Positions 1 through 8,432 of a stretch of DNA of 64,000 bases are shown one piece after another. The notes beneath the pieces are model-generated. The model was not told where the DNA came from and ran no database searches. It saw nothing but the letters and a program-made list of their open reading frames with translations. A program made the translations under genes and the position numbers. The first letter of the stretch is position 1. Each line of letters opens with the position of its first letter. The stretch is from the NCBI RefSeq assembly GCF_000817735.3, contig NZ_JTJC03000017.1, positions 62,001-126,000 of the forward strand, written 5' to 3'. The DNA comes from Scytonema millei VB511283. GTDB lineage: Bacteria > Cyanobacteriota > Cyanobacteriia > Cyanobacteriales > Chroococcidiopsidaceae.

Positions 1-1428
1 TTAAAACGAGATGTTGGACCTAGATTATGGAAGATACTTTCAGAGGCTTTAGGCGAAAAAGTAAGCAAAAAGAATTTTAGAACAGCTCTTGAAAGAAGAT
101 TAACGCTAGCGAACCCCCCTCACAACCAACAGCTTGATATGGATAGTTGTCAAGACTGGGGTGAGGCAGTTGACGTACATACTTTCTACGGACGTACCCA
201 AGAATTAGCTACATTACAACAGTGGATTGTTCAAGATCGTTGTCCTTTAGTAGCACTAGTAGGTATGGGTGGTATTGGCAAAACCACTCTTTCTATAAAG
301 CTAGCTCAGCAGCTTCAGAGTGATTTCAAATACATTATTTGGCGCTCGTTACGTCATGCTCCACCAATACGAGAACTCCTAGAAGAGATGATTTATTTTC
401 TCTCTAATCAGCAAGAAAAAGATTTACCAGAAACTACAAATGGAAGAATATCACTGCTCTTAAAATATTTCCGTAAGTCTCCTTGTTTATTGATTCTTGA
501 TGGTGCTGAATCAATCTTGAATTACGATCGAAAAGACATGCACTATCAAAAAGAGGACGAGGAGTATGGACGACTGATAAAATATATAGGAGAAACATAT
601 CATCAAAGTTGTCTATTGTTAACAAGTCGAGAGAAACCCAAGGAAGTTGCTATAAGAGAGGGAGAGGAATTACCTACGCGATCGCTACGATTGATAGGAC
701 TGGATGAGTTAGAAGGGCAGTATATCCTCAAAGGTAAAGGGATTTATGGATCGGAAGATGATTTGAAAAAAATAATTCAAATTTATGGAGGCAATCCTTT
801 ATTACTGAATATGGTTTCTACAACTATACAAAACATATTTGATAGTAGCGCCTCTGATTTTCTAAAACAGGAAATAATAGTGTTTAATGATGTTAAGGAA
901 TTTTTCGATAATCAGTTCAATCGCCTACAACCAATTGAAAAAGAACTCATGTATTGCTTAGCAATTGAGCGCGAACCAGTTTCATTTCAGAAATTGAAGA
1001 ATGATTTTGGCTTAAAAGTTCAGTCGCTAGAACTAGCAGAAGCTTTAGAATCTCTGAGGCGACGCTCCTTAGTTGAAAAAAATCAGGGGTTCTTTACATT
1101 ACAAATAGTATTAATGGAATACACAACAGCGCGACTGCTAAAAGAAATTTGTCAAGAAGTATGCACGCAGCAAATCTCGCTCTTGAAAAGTTCCAAATTG
1201 CTGAAATTAATAGTAAGAAATTATGTTGAAAGTACTCAATCGAATATTTTCTTTAAAATGGTTTTAGACCAATTACTCTTAGAACTTGGAAGTAAAAAGA
1301 ATGTGGAATCACAACTAAATAAAGTCTTATCTACATTGCAGCATGAATCTTTTAAATTGGAAGACACTACCGAAGATATCATTAGTTTAATTCATCGAAT
1401 GCAAGCGAGTCTAAGTAGCCATAAGTAG
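1..1428 (+). CDS. NB-ARC (STAND) ATPase, 5' end outside window
   Basis: The frame is open from base 1, so the N-terminus is missing; a Met at 139 is internal. The leading residues (sequence around EALGEKVSKKNFRTALE) resemble the helical segment before NB-ARC in cyanobacterial STAND proteins. The P-loop GMGGIGKTT is at 262-288, the Walker B-like CLLILDGAE follows, then LLTSREKP and the GGNPLLL motif. These are signal-transduction NTPases, often linked to conflict or defence. Most cyanobacterial homologues carry C-terminal WD40 repeats after this point; this one stops at LSSHK with none, so it is either a short form or truncated. The partner and trigger are unknown. The family call is strong; the biological role is not shown. 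Confidence 0.88.
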   Translation, partial: LKRDVGPRLWKILSEALGEKVSKKNFRTALERRLTLANPPHNQQLDMDSCQDWGEAVDVHTFYGRTQELATLQQWIVQDRCPLVALVGMGGIGKTTLSIKLAQQLQSDFKYIIWRSLRHAPPIRELLEEMIYFLSNQQEKDLPETTNGRISLLLKYFRKSPCLLILDGAESILNYDRKDMHYQKEDEEYGRLIKYIGETYHQSCLLLTSREKPKEVAIREGEELPTRSLRLIGLDELEGQYILKGKGIYGSEDDLKKIIQIYGGNPLLLNMVSTTIQNIFDSSASDFLKQEIIVFNDVKEFFDNQFNRLQPIEKELMYCLAIEREPVSFQKLKNDFGLKVQSLELAEALESLRRRSLVEKNQGFFTLQIVLMEYTTARLLKEICQEVCTQQISLLKSSKLLKLIVRNYVESTQSNIFFKMVLDQLLLELGSKKNVESQLNKVLSTLQHESFKLEDTTEDIISLIHRMQASLSSHK

Positions 1429-2054
1429 ATCGAGAAAAAAACTAATTTCAGGAAGTGATACCAACTATAAAAGCGATCGCTCAATCTGAACAAATTAGTC
1501 TGCGAAGTATTTTCTTTAACTTTTTGTTACTCAGACTCATCAGTAGTTCCACAACTTAATTGCAGGGCATCTACAAAGATTTATCTATTTTACGGATTTG
1601 AAATTACTGCTATTCTGTTTTTTTTGCTGTCATGTAAAATATTTTACTAGAAATATTGTACCAGATTAGCGTTCGTCAAGGGTTATTCTAATTTTACTCT
1701 TGTATCCTGAGTTGTAGATTGCCACTACACAATTGGTAATAGGTGATTGTGCTGCTCCTAATAAGCTCTTTCGATCGCTGCTGTACTACTACCTTATATA
1801 GTGAGAATTCTTTTCTAGTATTTCTAGTCAACTAATTTGGCAACTAAAATTTTCGGGGTGTAGTAGAATTCCAAACGCTGAAAGACAGAATAAACGTCGG
1901 CATTTACAAGGGTTTCATAAAGTTCAGCTATCTTTTTTCGGTACTATAACTGAACATAAAATAAAAGTTTTTCTATTAATCCTGAACAAACTAGGATTTC
2001 TTTCTTCCTCAAAACCAGTAGATTATTTAATGTAGTAACCACCAGCTTGTATCT
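1429..2054. other. intergenic region, no gene recognised
   Basis: These 626 bases are AT-rich and hold one HIP1 octamer at 1473-1480. I see no convincing ORF, tRNA or strong hairpin. The space separates the NB-ARC gene from the start of the glycan region and probably holds the promoter of the methyltransferase gene at 2055. Confidence 0.6.
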
Positions 2055-2921
2055 ATGAAAAGCATAATTCGCTACTTAGCAAAAACGTTATTACCGCATT
2101 CGTACCAAACCTATATAAAAACACTAAAATCTATAGTTTCTAGTTCATTAGTAGTAGAACAAGGTTATCGATGGGGTCAAAATTTTAGAATCGTTAATGA
2201 TTCCAGCACTACAGATAGCTATTTAAAAGCTGCCGCAGACAATATCTCGGCAAATGCTTTAGAAGCTTACTTTGATTCCCATACTGAAGGATTAGGAATA
2301 CTTAAGTGGAAGCACTATTTTAAGCTTTACCATCGTCATCTTTCTAAATTTATTGGACGAGAAGTTCATATTCTAGAAGTTGGCGTTGCCAGCGGTGGGA
2401 GTTTAGAAATGTGGAGAAATTATTTTGGTTCTAATTGTCAAATTTATGGCGTAGATATTGAAGAAGCATGTAAAGCATACGAAAATGATTCGATTAAAAT
2501 TTTTATTGGCGATCAGACAGATCGCAATTTCTGGAAACGATTTAAAAGCGAGGTTCCTACTCTCGATATCGTAATTGATGATGGCGGACACGAACCAGAG
2601 CAGCAGATTGCAACTTTAGAAGAATTATTGCCGCATTTACGACCAGGAGGAGTTTATATATGTGAAGACATTCATGGTGCTTTAAATCAGTTCCATACCT
2701 ATATATCTGGGTTGACGCATAATTTAAATGCATTACAAGAATTTGGCTATAAGCCTATTAAAAGCGGTAGCGGTCTTGCTAGTTTCTCAACCTATTTTCA
2801 AGATGCCATTCAGTCTTTTCACTTATATCCGTTCGTGGTAGTAATTGAAAGATCGGAAACTCCTGTATCGGAATTTGTTGCTCCATTACAAGGATCTAAG
2901 TGGTTAGTACTGACAAAGTAA
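2055..2921 (+). CDS. class I SAM-dependent methyltransferase
   Basis: A 288-residue protein with a Rossmann SAM-binding core: EVGVASGG (about 108-115) is motif I, GVDIE (132-136) carries the acidic residue for the ribose of SAM, and IDDGGHE (174-180) followed by RPGGVYICEDIHG is typical of the macrocin-O-methyltransferase/cephalosporin-hydroxylase-like branch that modifies sugars or other small molecules. An N-terminal extension of about 100 residues may bind the acceptor. It starts the + strand glycan region, 90 bp upstream of a GT4 gene, which suggests O-methylation of an exopolysaccharide sugar. The substrate is inferred from context only. Confidence 0.82.
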   Translation: MKSIIRYLAKTLLPHSYQTYIKTLKSIVSSSLVVEQGYRWGQNFRIVNDSSTTDSYLKAAADNISANALEAYFDSHTEGLGILKWKHYFKLYHRHLSKFIGREVHILEVGVASGGSLEMWRNYFGSNCQIYGVDIEEACKAYENDSIKIFIGDQTDRNFWKRFKSEVPTLDIVIDDGGHEPEQQIATLEELLPHLRPGGVYICEDIHGALNQFHTYISGLTHNLNALQEFGYKPIKSGSGLASFSTYFQDAIQSFHLYPFVVVIERSETPVSEFVAPLQGSKWLVLTK

Positions 2922-3010
2922 GTGTTGGATTGTTAGTACTTTCAACACAGGGTTACTTAGCACTAGTTTTTAGCTGCAACTCGTTTTCCTAACCTAATAG
3001 TATTTGTGGT

Positions 3011-4114
3011 ATGTCAAAAGTTTTATTCATTTCAGCTCATGCTCCTACAAGGCAGTATCCTCAAGCTGGACAAAAAATTGCTTTTATGAATCTTGCGCAG
3101 TATGCTGCCTTACATGAAGTTGTTGATGTGATTGTCATCGCCAATACTACAGAAATAGTTGTTGCTAAAGATCTACAAATAGATTTTGATAATAGTCTCT
3201 ACACATACCCACTTACTAAATTCAAAAAAGCTATAAACTGCTTGAACTATTATCAAGCACCTTTAAAATTTGCTTCTCGTTTTAATAGAGCGGCTAGTAA
3301 GAAAATTCAAGAGCTTCTGGTTACAAAAACTTATGATGTAATTCATTTTGAATATTCCCATGCTGCCGTATATTTAGATACAATCAAAAAATACATTGAC
3401 CCAAAACAAACTAGAATTGTCATTAGTATACATGATGTATTGACACAAGTTTGGTTAAGGCAATCTGTAAAAAGTTCATGTTTCGATCTTGAAGTAGCCA
3501 GAATCTTTCGCTACGAGCAGAAACTTTACTCGAATGCAAGCGAACTATGGGTATTATCTAAAAAAGACCGCGATCTTTTAAGTTCTTTATTTTCAATTGG
3601 TAGTGAAAGGCTTATTGTAAAGCCTCCAAAAGCTAGTAGCTTTGTTTATCAAGTGAAACGTCGAGCGGAAAAAATAGAAAAGAAAAGTCTTTTATTCTGG
3701 GCTGCTATGGAAAGACCAGAAAACGAGCAAGCAATTCTTAACTTCGTTGACAAATGTTTTAAAAAACTGCTTCAGCAAGATCGAAACTTCAAACTTTATA
3801 TAGTCGGCTCTAATCCTTCTAAAAAAGTTTTGGCACTTGCAGGCAAACACATCACAGTTACAGGTTTTGTTGAAGATCCAACTATTTTCTTTGAAAAGGC
3901 AGAGATCGGAATAGTTCCACTTTTGAAGGGAGGAGGAGTCAAAATAAAAACCCTGGAAATGCTGGAAGCTGGGTTACCTGTTGTTGCTACATCTATAGGT
4001 GCTGAAGGAGTCGTGTCTCCAGATAAAAAACTAATAGTAAGTGATAGTTTTGAAAATTGGTTTGAACTCCTTACAGAAGAATTGAAGAATTCTGTAGCTG
4101 CTGGAGTAGTATAA
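3011..4114 (+). CDS. GT4-family glycosyltransferase
   Basis: A 367-residue GT-B protein. The N-terminal half has HAPTRQYPQAGQ, a variant of the acceptor-domain loop. The C-terminal half carries the nucleotide-sugar site GGGVKIKTLEMLEAGLPVVAT (307-327), the GT4 version of the E-x7-E region in which the first acidic residue is replaced by GGG, as in many capsule GT4s. It probably acts at the inner face of the membrane, adding a sugar from a nucleotide donor. It sits between two methyltransferases. Donor and linkage cannot be read from the sequence. Confidence 0.82.
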   Translation: MSKVLFISAHAPTRQYPQAGQKIAFMNLAQYAALHEVVDVIVIANTTEIVVAKDLQIDFDNSLYTYPLTKFKKAINCLNYYQAPLKFASRFNRAASKKIQELLVTKTYDVIHFEYSHAAVYLDTIKKYIDPKQTRIVISIHDVLTQVWLRQSVKSSCFDLEVARIFRYEQKLYSNASELWVLSKKDRDLLSSLFSIGSERLIVKPPKASSFVYQVKRRAEKIEKKSLLFWAAMERPENEQAILNFVDKCFKKLLQQDRNFKLYIVGSNPSKKVLALAGKHITVTGFVEDPTIFFEKAEIGIVPLLKGGGVKIKTLEMLEAGLPVVATSIGAEGVVSPDKKLIVSDSFENWFELLTEELKNSVAAGVV

Positions 4115-4200
4115 ATAGAAAAAACATATGTTTAAAAAACTATAGTAAGTGCCTTAAGCTTTCTAACAATCTCGTTGTTAATTTATGTCAGCAAACAAGT

Positions 4201-5157
4201 ATGAATAATCCTTTTACTCAGGTACAGCAAGTAAATTTTTTAGATATAGGCTGTAGTGGTCCACTAGACCCAAAATGGTCTGATTTAGCGCAACTACTAG
4301 CATACACTGGCTTCGAGCCAAATGCTAGTGAATGCAAGCGCTTGAGTCGCGAGCCTCATCCATACAAGTCAACTCGTTACCTACCTTTTGCTATTTCTGG
4401 AGAGCAAGGAGATCGGGTAATGTACAAAACACATCACCCTTTCTGCTATTCTCTGCTCCGCCCAAATCATGACTGGCTTAGTCGTTTTTCACATCATTAC
4501 CAATTTAGAGAAACTGGGACAGATACTGTCTCATGTACGACGCTCAACACTTTAGCTAACGAGCAACAGTTAACAGCAGATATTATCAAGCTTGATACGC
4601 AAGGATTAGAGTTACCAATTCTTAAAGCAGGGAATCAGGTTTTGCAAAATGCTTTCTGTGTGGAAACAGAGACAGGTTTTGTGGAGAACTATATCGGAGA
4701 AACTACATATACACAGCTTGAAGCATTTATGCGATCGCAAGGATTTCTGATGTTTGACATGGAAATTTATCAAGCTAGTCGTAATAATTCTCTGTCCAAG
4801 CATGGCAAACATCAGCCTTTATGGTGTGAAGTCGTTTGGTTATTTGATTTCGTAGGTACAAAAAAGAAAACTACGCCAGAAGAAGCTATAAAGTATTTAA
4901 AAATCTGCCAAGCTTTAGGGTATTTTGATTATGGGCTAGAGCTAGCATATTATTTTAAAAACTTAGGAATTATAGAAGCAAGTACAGTAAAGTACCTTGA
5001 AAAGCCAGAACACTGGACAAATATTGAAAGATCGGATAGTTGGAAAAAACATAAATCATTATCAAGAACTGGTAAAATACTAAGTTTTTTGCCTAATAGT
5101 ATTAATCAGCGTTTAACCTATGGCTTGAAAGAAGTTGTTGAATGGGGAAAAAAATAA
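4201..5157 (+). CDS. FkbM-family methyltransferase
   Basis: A 318-residue protein. DIGCSG (15-20) is SAM motif I, GFEPN (37-41) is the motif II acidic region, and KLDTQGLELPIL (130-141) is the FkbM hallmark (usual form K-D-V-E-G-E/L), here with DTQG in place of DVEG. The family O-methylates sugars and natural products. The C-terminal third, about 100 residues beyond the domain, is unassigned. It is one of three methyltransferases within 4.3 kb, which points to a highly methylated glycan. Start ATG at 4201 is the first in frame and lies 86 bp after the GT4 stop. Confidence 0.83.
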   Translation: MNNPFTQVQQVNFLDIGCSGPLDPKWSDLAQLLAYTGFEPNASECKRLSREPHPYKSTRYLPFAISGEQGDRVMYKTHHPFCYSLLRPNHDWLSRFSHHYQFRETGTDTVSCTTLNTLANEQQLTADIIKLDTQGLELPILKAGNQVLQNAFCVETETGFVENYIGETTYTQLEAFMRSQGFLMFDMEIYQASRNNSLSKHGKHQPLWCEVVWLFDFVGTKKKTTPEEAIKYLKICQALGYFDYGLELAYYFKNLGIIEASTVKYLEKPEHWTNIERSDSWKKHKSLSRTGKILSFLPNSINQRLTYGLKEVVEWGKK

Positions 5158-5356
5158 CTTCCTACTGAAACTCTATTTGATTATCTCATAAGATTTTCGC
5201 TGCAAATTTACCTCTTTAGTAAATACTACTCACTTTACTTGAGCAAAATTTTTACCAGAGCGGTTGTAGTGCTGCAATAAGCTGAGCGCAACGGAAAGTA
5301 TTCTGTCTAGTTTTCCTACAAAAATACAAACTTTTCTAAATTAAGCTATTTCCAAG

Positions 5357-6283
5357 ATGAAAAAAAACCTTAAAGGTACAATTAAAGAATTATTGTATAA
5401 TACTCCTTACTTAAAACAAAGTTTTCTGGAATTAAGTAAGTTAGGGTTATATAAGACTTGGGTTCCTCCAGGTCATTTTTACTCGCCAATTCCATCATTA
5501 ACAGAGATTAAATCTAAAGAAGACGAAATATTTAGTAAACACCTTACAAAAAAAGTTTCTGGAATTGATTTGAATGAACAAGCGCAACTTGAGCTATTTG
5601 AAGAATTTAGCGAATATTATCTAAGTTTACCTTTCACTCCCAATCGGCGGAAAAATTTAAGATATTTCTACGAAAATATTTCCTATTCATATTCTGATGC
5701 AATTTGTTTATACTGCATGATTAATCATGCAAAGCCCAAAAAAATTATTGAAGTAGGATCTGGTTATTCGTCTTGCTTAATTTTGGATACTAACGATTTA
5801 CTATTTAATAGTTCGATATCTTGTAGTTTTATTGAACCTTACCCGCAACTATTATTATCTTTAATCAAAGAGACAGACACAGATAAAATCGAAATAGTCC
5901 AGAAAAAGCTTCAGAATGTGGAAATCAATAAGTTTACTGAATTAAATGCGGGAGATATTCTTTTCATTGACTCAACTCATGTATCAAAAGTAGATAGTGA
6001 TGTTAACCATATATTTTTTGAAATATTACCGATTTTAAACAAAGGAGTTTATGTACATTTTCATGATATTTTTTATCCTTTTGAATATCCAAAAGAATGG
6101 ATATTTGAAGGTAGGGCGTGGAATGAAGCTTATATGCTCAGAGCATTTTTACAATATAACCGCAACTTCCAAATAGTTTTTTTTAATACATTTTTAGAGC
6201 TTTTTCATCAAGATAAATTTATTAAAAAAATGCCCTTATGTATGAAAAATACAGGAGGTAGTATTTGGCTTAAGAAAATCTAG
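5357..6283 (+). CDS. class I SAM methyltransferase (Methyltransf_24-like)
   Basis: A 308-residue protein whose SAM motif I is IEVGSGYSS (131-139). The strand-4 region ILFIDSTHVSK (201-211) and the later VHFHDIFYP match the Methyltransf_24 type, where Asp/His residues often bind a metal. The N-terminal 90 residues have no recognised domain. Coding sequence is notably AT-rich, like its neighbours, hinting at horizontal origin of this end of the region. It probably methylates a polysaccharide unit; no acceptor can be assigned. Confidence 0.75.
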   Translation: MKKNLKGTIKELLYNTPYLKQSFLELSKLGLYKTWVPPGHFYSPIPSLTEIKSKEDEIFSKHLTKKVSGIDLNEQAQLELFEEFSEYYLSLPFTPNRRKNLRYFYENISYSYSDAICLYCMINHAKPKKIIEVGSGYSSCLILDTNDLLFNSSISCSFIEPYPQLLLSLIKETDTDKIEIVQKKLQNVEINKFTELNAGDILFIDSTHVSKVDSDVNHIFFEILPILNKGVYVHFHDIFYPFEYPKEWIFEGRAWNEAYMLRAFLQYNRNFQIVFFNTFLELFHQDKFIKKMPLCMKNTGGSIWLKKI

Positions 6284-6684
6284 TCAAACTTAAAGAAAAT
6301 GTTTTGAGTGAAAATCAAAAAGTTTATTGGTAAAATCATCTATTTGCAAAAAACTGGTAAAAACCGACGTAAATCAAGTTAACACAGTGTTAAATATATA
6401 TTTTTTCGATCTAGAAAATTAACTTGGAATCGTGAATTTAAAATAGTTTGAGCTGAAGCTAGGGTTACAGTTTGTATCGTAGTTTTTATGAGATGTAGAC
6501 ATCATAGATAGCTATTAAAAATGCAATTAACAAATTGATTTTAGCTTAGAAATACAAATTTATTCGATCGAACTAAATAAATAAATAGAAATTTAGTCAA
6601 TTGTTTTTTGTTATAGAAAAGCAAACGAACTTGCTTAACAATCAATGTTGTGAAACTTTGCCTGCTTTCTTTAAAAAGTAAAAC
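6284..6684. other. intergenic region, probable promoter of the lyase-like gene
   Basis: These 401 bases are strongly AT-rich. I see no ORF, repeat or clear terminator. The stretch separates the methyltransferase gene from the secreted lyase-like gene and presumably holds its promoter. Confidence 0.5.
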
Positions 6685-7563
6685 ATGAATTCAAATAGAG
6701 TTCATTCCAAACTAAAAGTTGAGAGTAATTCAATGAGAATGAGGATAATGTTCAAAAAAAACGATCGCCAGAACAAACATCTGAAAAAATGTTTGCATCA
6801 TTCAGCCTTGTTTTTAAGTAGATCTCTACTTCTAAGTACGCTCTTTCTGCTTGTAGTAGGAATACGTCAGTCTCATGCAAGTATAATTGACTCATTGACT
6901 GAAATTTCACGATCTATAAATAGGAATTGTTCCAGAATAGAACCTTCGTACGATATAACAAGAGCTGGACAAACAGCTTTTAGACATCGAATAGACCGCT
7001 GCGGAGAACGTGCCGAGCTAGAAATGCGTAGAACCGAAATCGGCAGAACCTATTGGTACGGCTGGTCGATGTTTGTACCCTTAGACTGGAGCGATACCGA
7101 TCCAGGTTTTGATATTGTCAATCAATTTGCGGCTTGGCCTAGCAGACCAGGTAGAAGATATCCGTGTGGTGGTGTTGGCTCTAAAATCTCGCGCCGAGGT
7201 AGTAACTTTATCTTAGATTTCCAACGTAGAGGTGATAATGTAGACGCTGTGTGTACTAACTACACTCTAGCAAGGGTTTCTGAAATAAGAGGGCAATGGA
7301 CTGACTTTATAGTGCATGTTAAATGGACGGGTAACAACGATGGATTCTTTAGACTTTGGATGAAAACGGGTAGCGGTGACTACATTCAAAAAGTCAACTA
7401 TCAAGGAGCTACGTTTTGGAATGACGAAGGTACGGGACCGTATTTTAAGATGGGATTATACAAAGGCAATTCTAACTTTTCAGGTCCTGCCCCTCGAATC
7501 ATTTATACTGATGAATATCGCTTAGGCGATGCAAATTCTAGCTTTGGACAAGTTGCACCTTGA
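6685..7563 (+). CDS. secreted polysaccharide lyase-like protein (PF14099-type jelly roll)
   Basis: A 292-residue protein with a basic N-terminus, a hydrophobic stretch (about 41-60) and a likely signal cleavage after SHA (about 65). An internal Met at 6733 could be the true start, giving a shorter signal. The mature part (FRHRIDRCGERAELE, YWYGWSMFVPLDW, GQWTDFIVHVKW, FRLWMKTGSG, PYFKMGLYKG) follows the pattern of the heparin-lyase/glucuronan-lyase jelly roll. It would cleave or bind uronic-acid glycans outside the cell. In a glycan export region it may trim or release its own polysaccharide. An 18-bp perfect hairpin lies 200 bp downstream. Confidence 0.75.
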   Translation: MNSNRVHSKLKVESNSMRMRIMFKKNDRQNKHLKKCLHHSALFLSRSLLLSTLFLLVVGIRQSHASIIDSLTEISRSINRNCSRIEPSYDITRAGQTAFRHRIDRCGERAELEMRRTEIGRTYWYGWSMFVPLDWSDTDPGFDIVNQFAAWPSRPGRRYPCGGVGSKISRRGSNFILDFQRRGDNVDAVCTNYTLARVSEIRGQWTDFIVHVKWTGNNDGFFRLWMKTGSGDYIQKVNYQGATFWNDEGTGPYFKMGLYKGNSNFSGPAPRIIYTDEYRLGDANSSFGQVAP

Positions 7564-7760
7564 GATTGTTTGAATTAATCGGTTACGACGTTCGCGATCG
7601 GTAGCTGAGTAGTTAAGTTTGTAGGGCGATATCGTAGCAATTGAAAGACTACAATACTTTGCATCAGATCGGACTTGTAAAAGCCAATTTTCTTAGCCGA
7701 TCGATCGCTTTTTGAACTGAATCGATATCTCATCCTTTTATCTAACAAAAATATCAAATT

Positions 7761-7808
7761 TTTCAGGTAAATTGTAGCACGCTACAATTTACCTGAAATT
7801 AATTTTTT
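7761..7808 (+). terminator. probable rho-independent terminator (18-bp stem)
   Basis: Arms 7761-7778 and 7781-7798 are perfectly complementary over 18 bp with a 2-nt spacer, and are followed on the + strand by TTAATTTTTT. In practice the innermost pairs would open to make a loop. It probably ends transcripts of the lyase-like gene, 198 bp after its stop codon. Confidence 0.75.
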
Positions 7809-7934
7809 ATGCGTATTTGTTTCCAGAAAAACTTTTTTATATCTATTTTTTTGCTATCTATATACTCAGAAATAGCTACAATTTACAAAAACGTTGGTGC
7901 CACAAAAGCCAGCTTTGTCAAGATCACTGAACTT

Positions 7935-7958
7935 TTCCGAACTTTTCTGTATCGACAA
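7935..7958 (+). promoter_or_regulatory. shared leader element, copy A
   Basis: GAACTTTTCTGTATCGACAA at 7939-7958 matches GAACTTTCCTGTATCGACAA at 33190-33209 at 19 of 20 positions in the same orientation, and both are preceded by TTCC (copy B has one extra T). Both lie a few hundred bases upstream of + strand glycosyltransferase operons. The role is inferred: promoter, operator or transcript-borne signal for polysaccharide operons. Confidence 0.5.
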
Positions 7959-7995
7959 GTTTTTGCTGTTAAGAGACCATAACAAGGAAGCAAAA

Positions 7996-8019
7996 ATGTA
8001 TATATCGGATTTGTTATAG
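7996..8019 (+). other. possible 7-codon leader ORF
   Basis: ATG at 7996 is preceded by AAGGAA at 7984-7989, a good ribosome-binding site at 6-nt spacing, and encodes M-Y-I-S-D-L-L before TAG. A similarly placed tiny ORF (M-C-L-L-K) follows copy B of the shared element at 33235. Translation is unproven. Confidence 0.3.
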
Positions 8020-8184
8020 GTATAAATGAGGCAGCGCTCTAGCTGCTAAGTTATTGAGAGAAGACACTAAGAGTGCGCTCTAGTAACTTTGGTCAAGAGA
8101 GTACCTGTACTTAAAATACCTTCTTGGCTTTTCAAGATTAGTTAATATTAGAGAAGAAATTTCAGAATTGATTCATGAGATTCA

Positions 8185-8221
8185 CTAATAGCTATCACTG
8201 ATAGCTATTAGGCGATTTTTT
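8185..8221 (+). terminator. 13-bp palindrome plus T-run (terminator or attenuator)
   Basis: Arms 8185-8197 and 8199-8211 are perfectly complementary (CTAATAGCTATCA and its complement) with one base between them, followed by GCGATTTTTT on the + strand. It lies 212 bp before the GT2 start at 8433. It could end a short leader transcript or serve as a dimer operator; the stem is AT-rich, so as a terminator it would be moderate. Confidence 0.5.
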
Positions 8222-8432
8222 ACTTCTCATGCAGTAACTTTTAATACAAACTCTTAAACCTTACCTTAAGGGTATAGGCAATTATTTTATTAAATATAGA
8301 ATATTTATAAATTCGCGATCGCATCTATTAGCTATTCTTTATAAATTGCTACTGCTGTTTTATTTTAATGATTTAAAACACAAGTATTGCTCTATGAAAC
8401 TGTTATGACAAGCCTTTGAGATATGTTTTATT

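Larger units (their letters stand above)
7564..8432. other. 869-bp leader/intergenic region with shared element, tiny ORF and two hairpins
   Basis: No ordinary gene is seen here. In order it holds an 18-bp perfect hairpin with a T-run (7761-7808), a 20-nt element nearly identical to one at 33190 (7939-7958), an AAGGAA plus 7-codon ORF (7984-8019), and a 13-bp palindrome followed by six T residues (8185-8221). The layout resembles the end of one transcription unit and a long regulated leader for export module 1. Confidence 0.6.
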
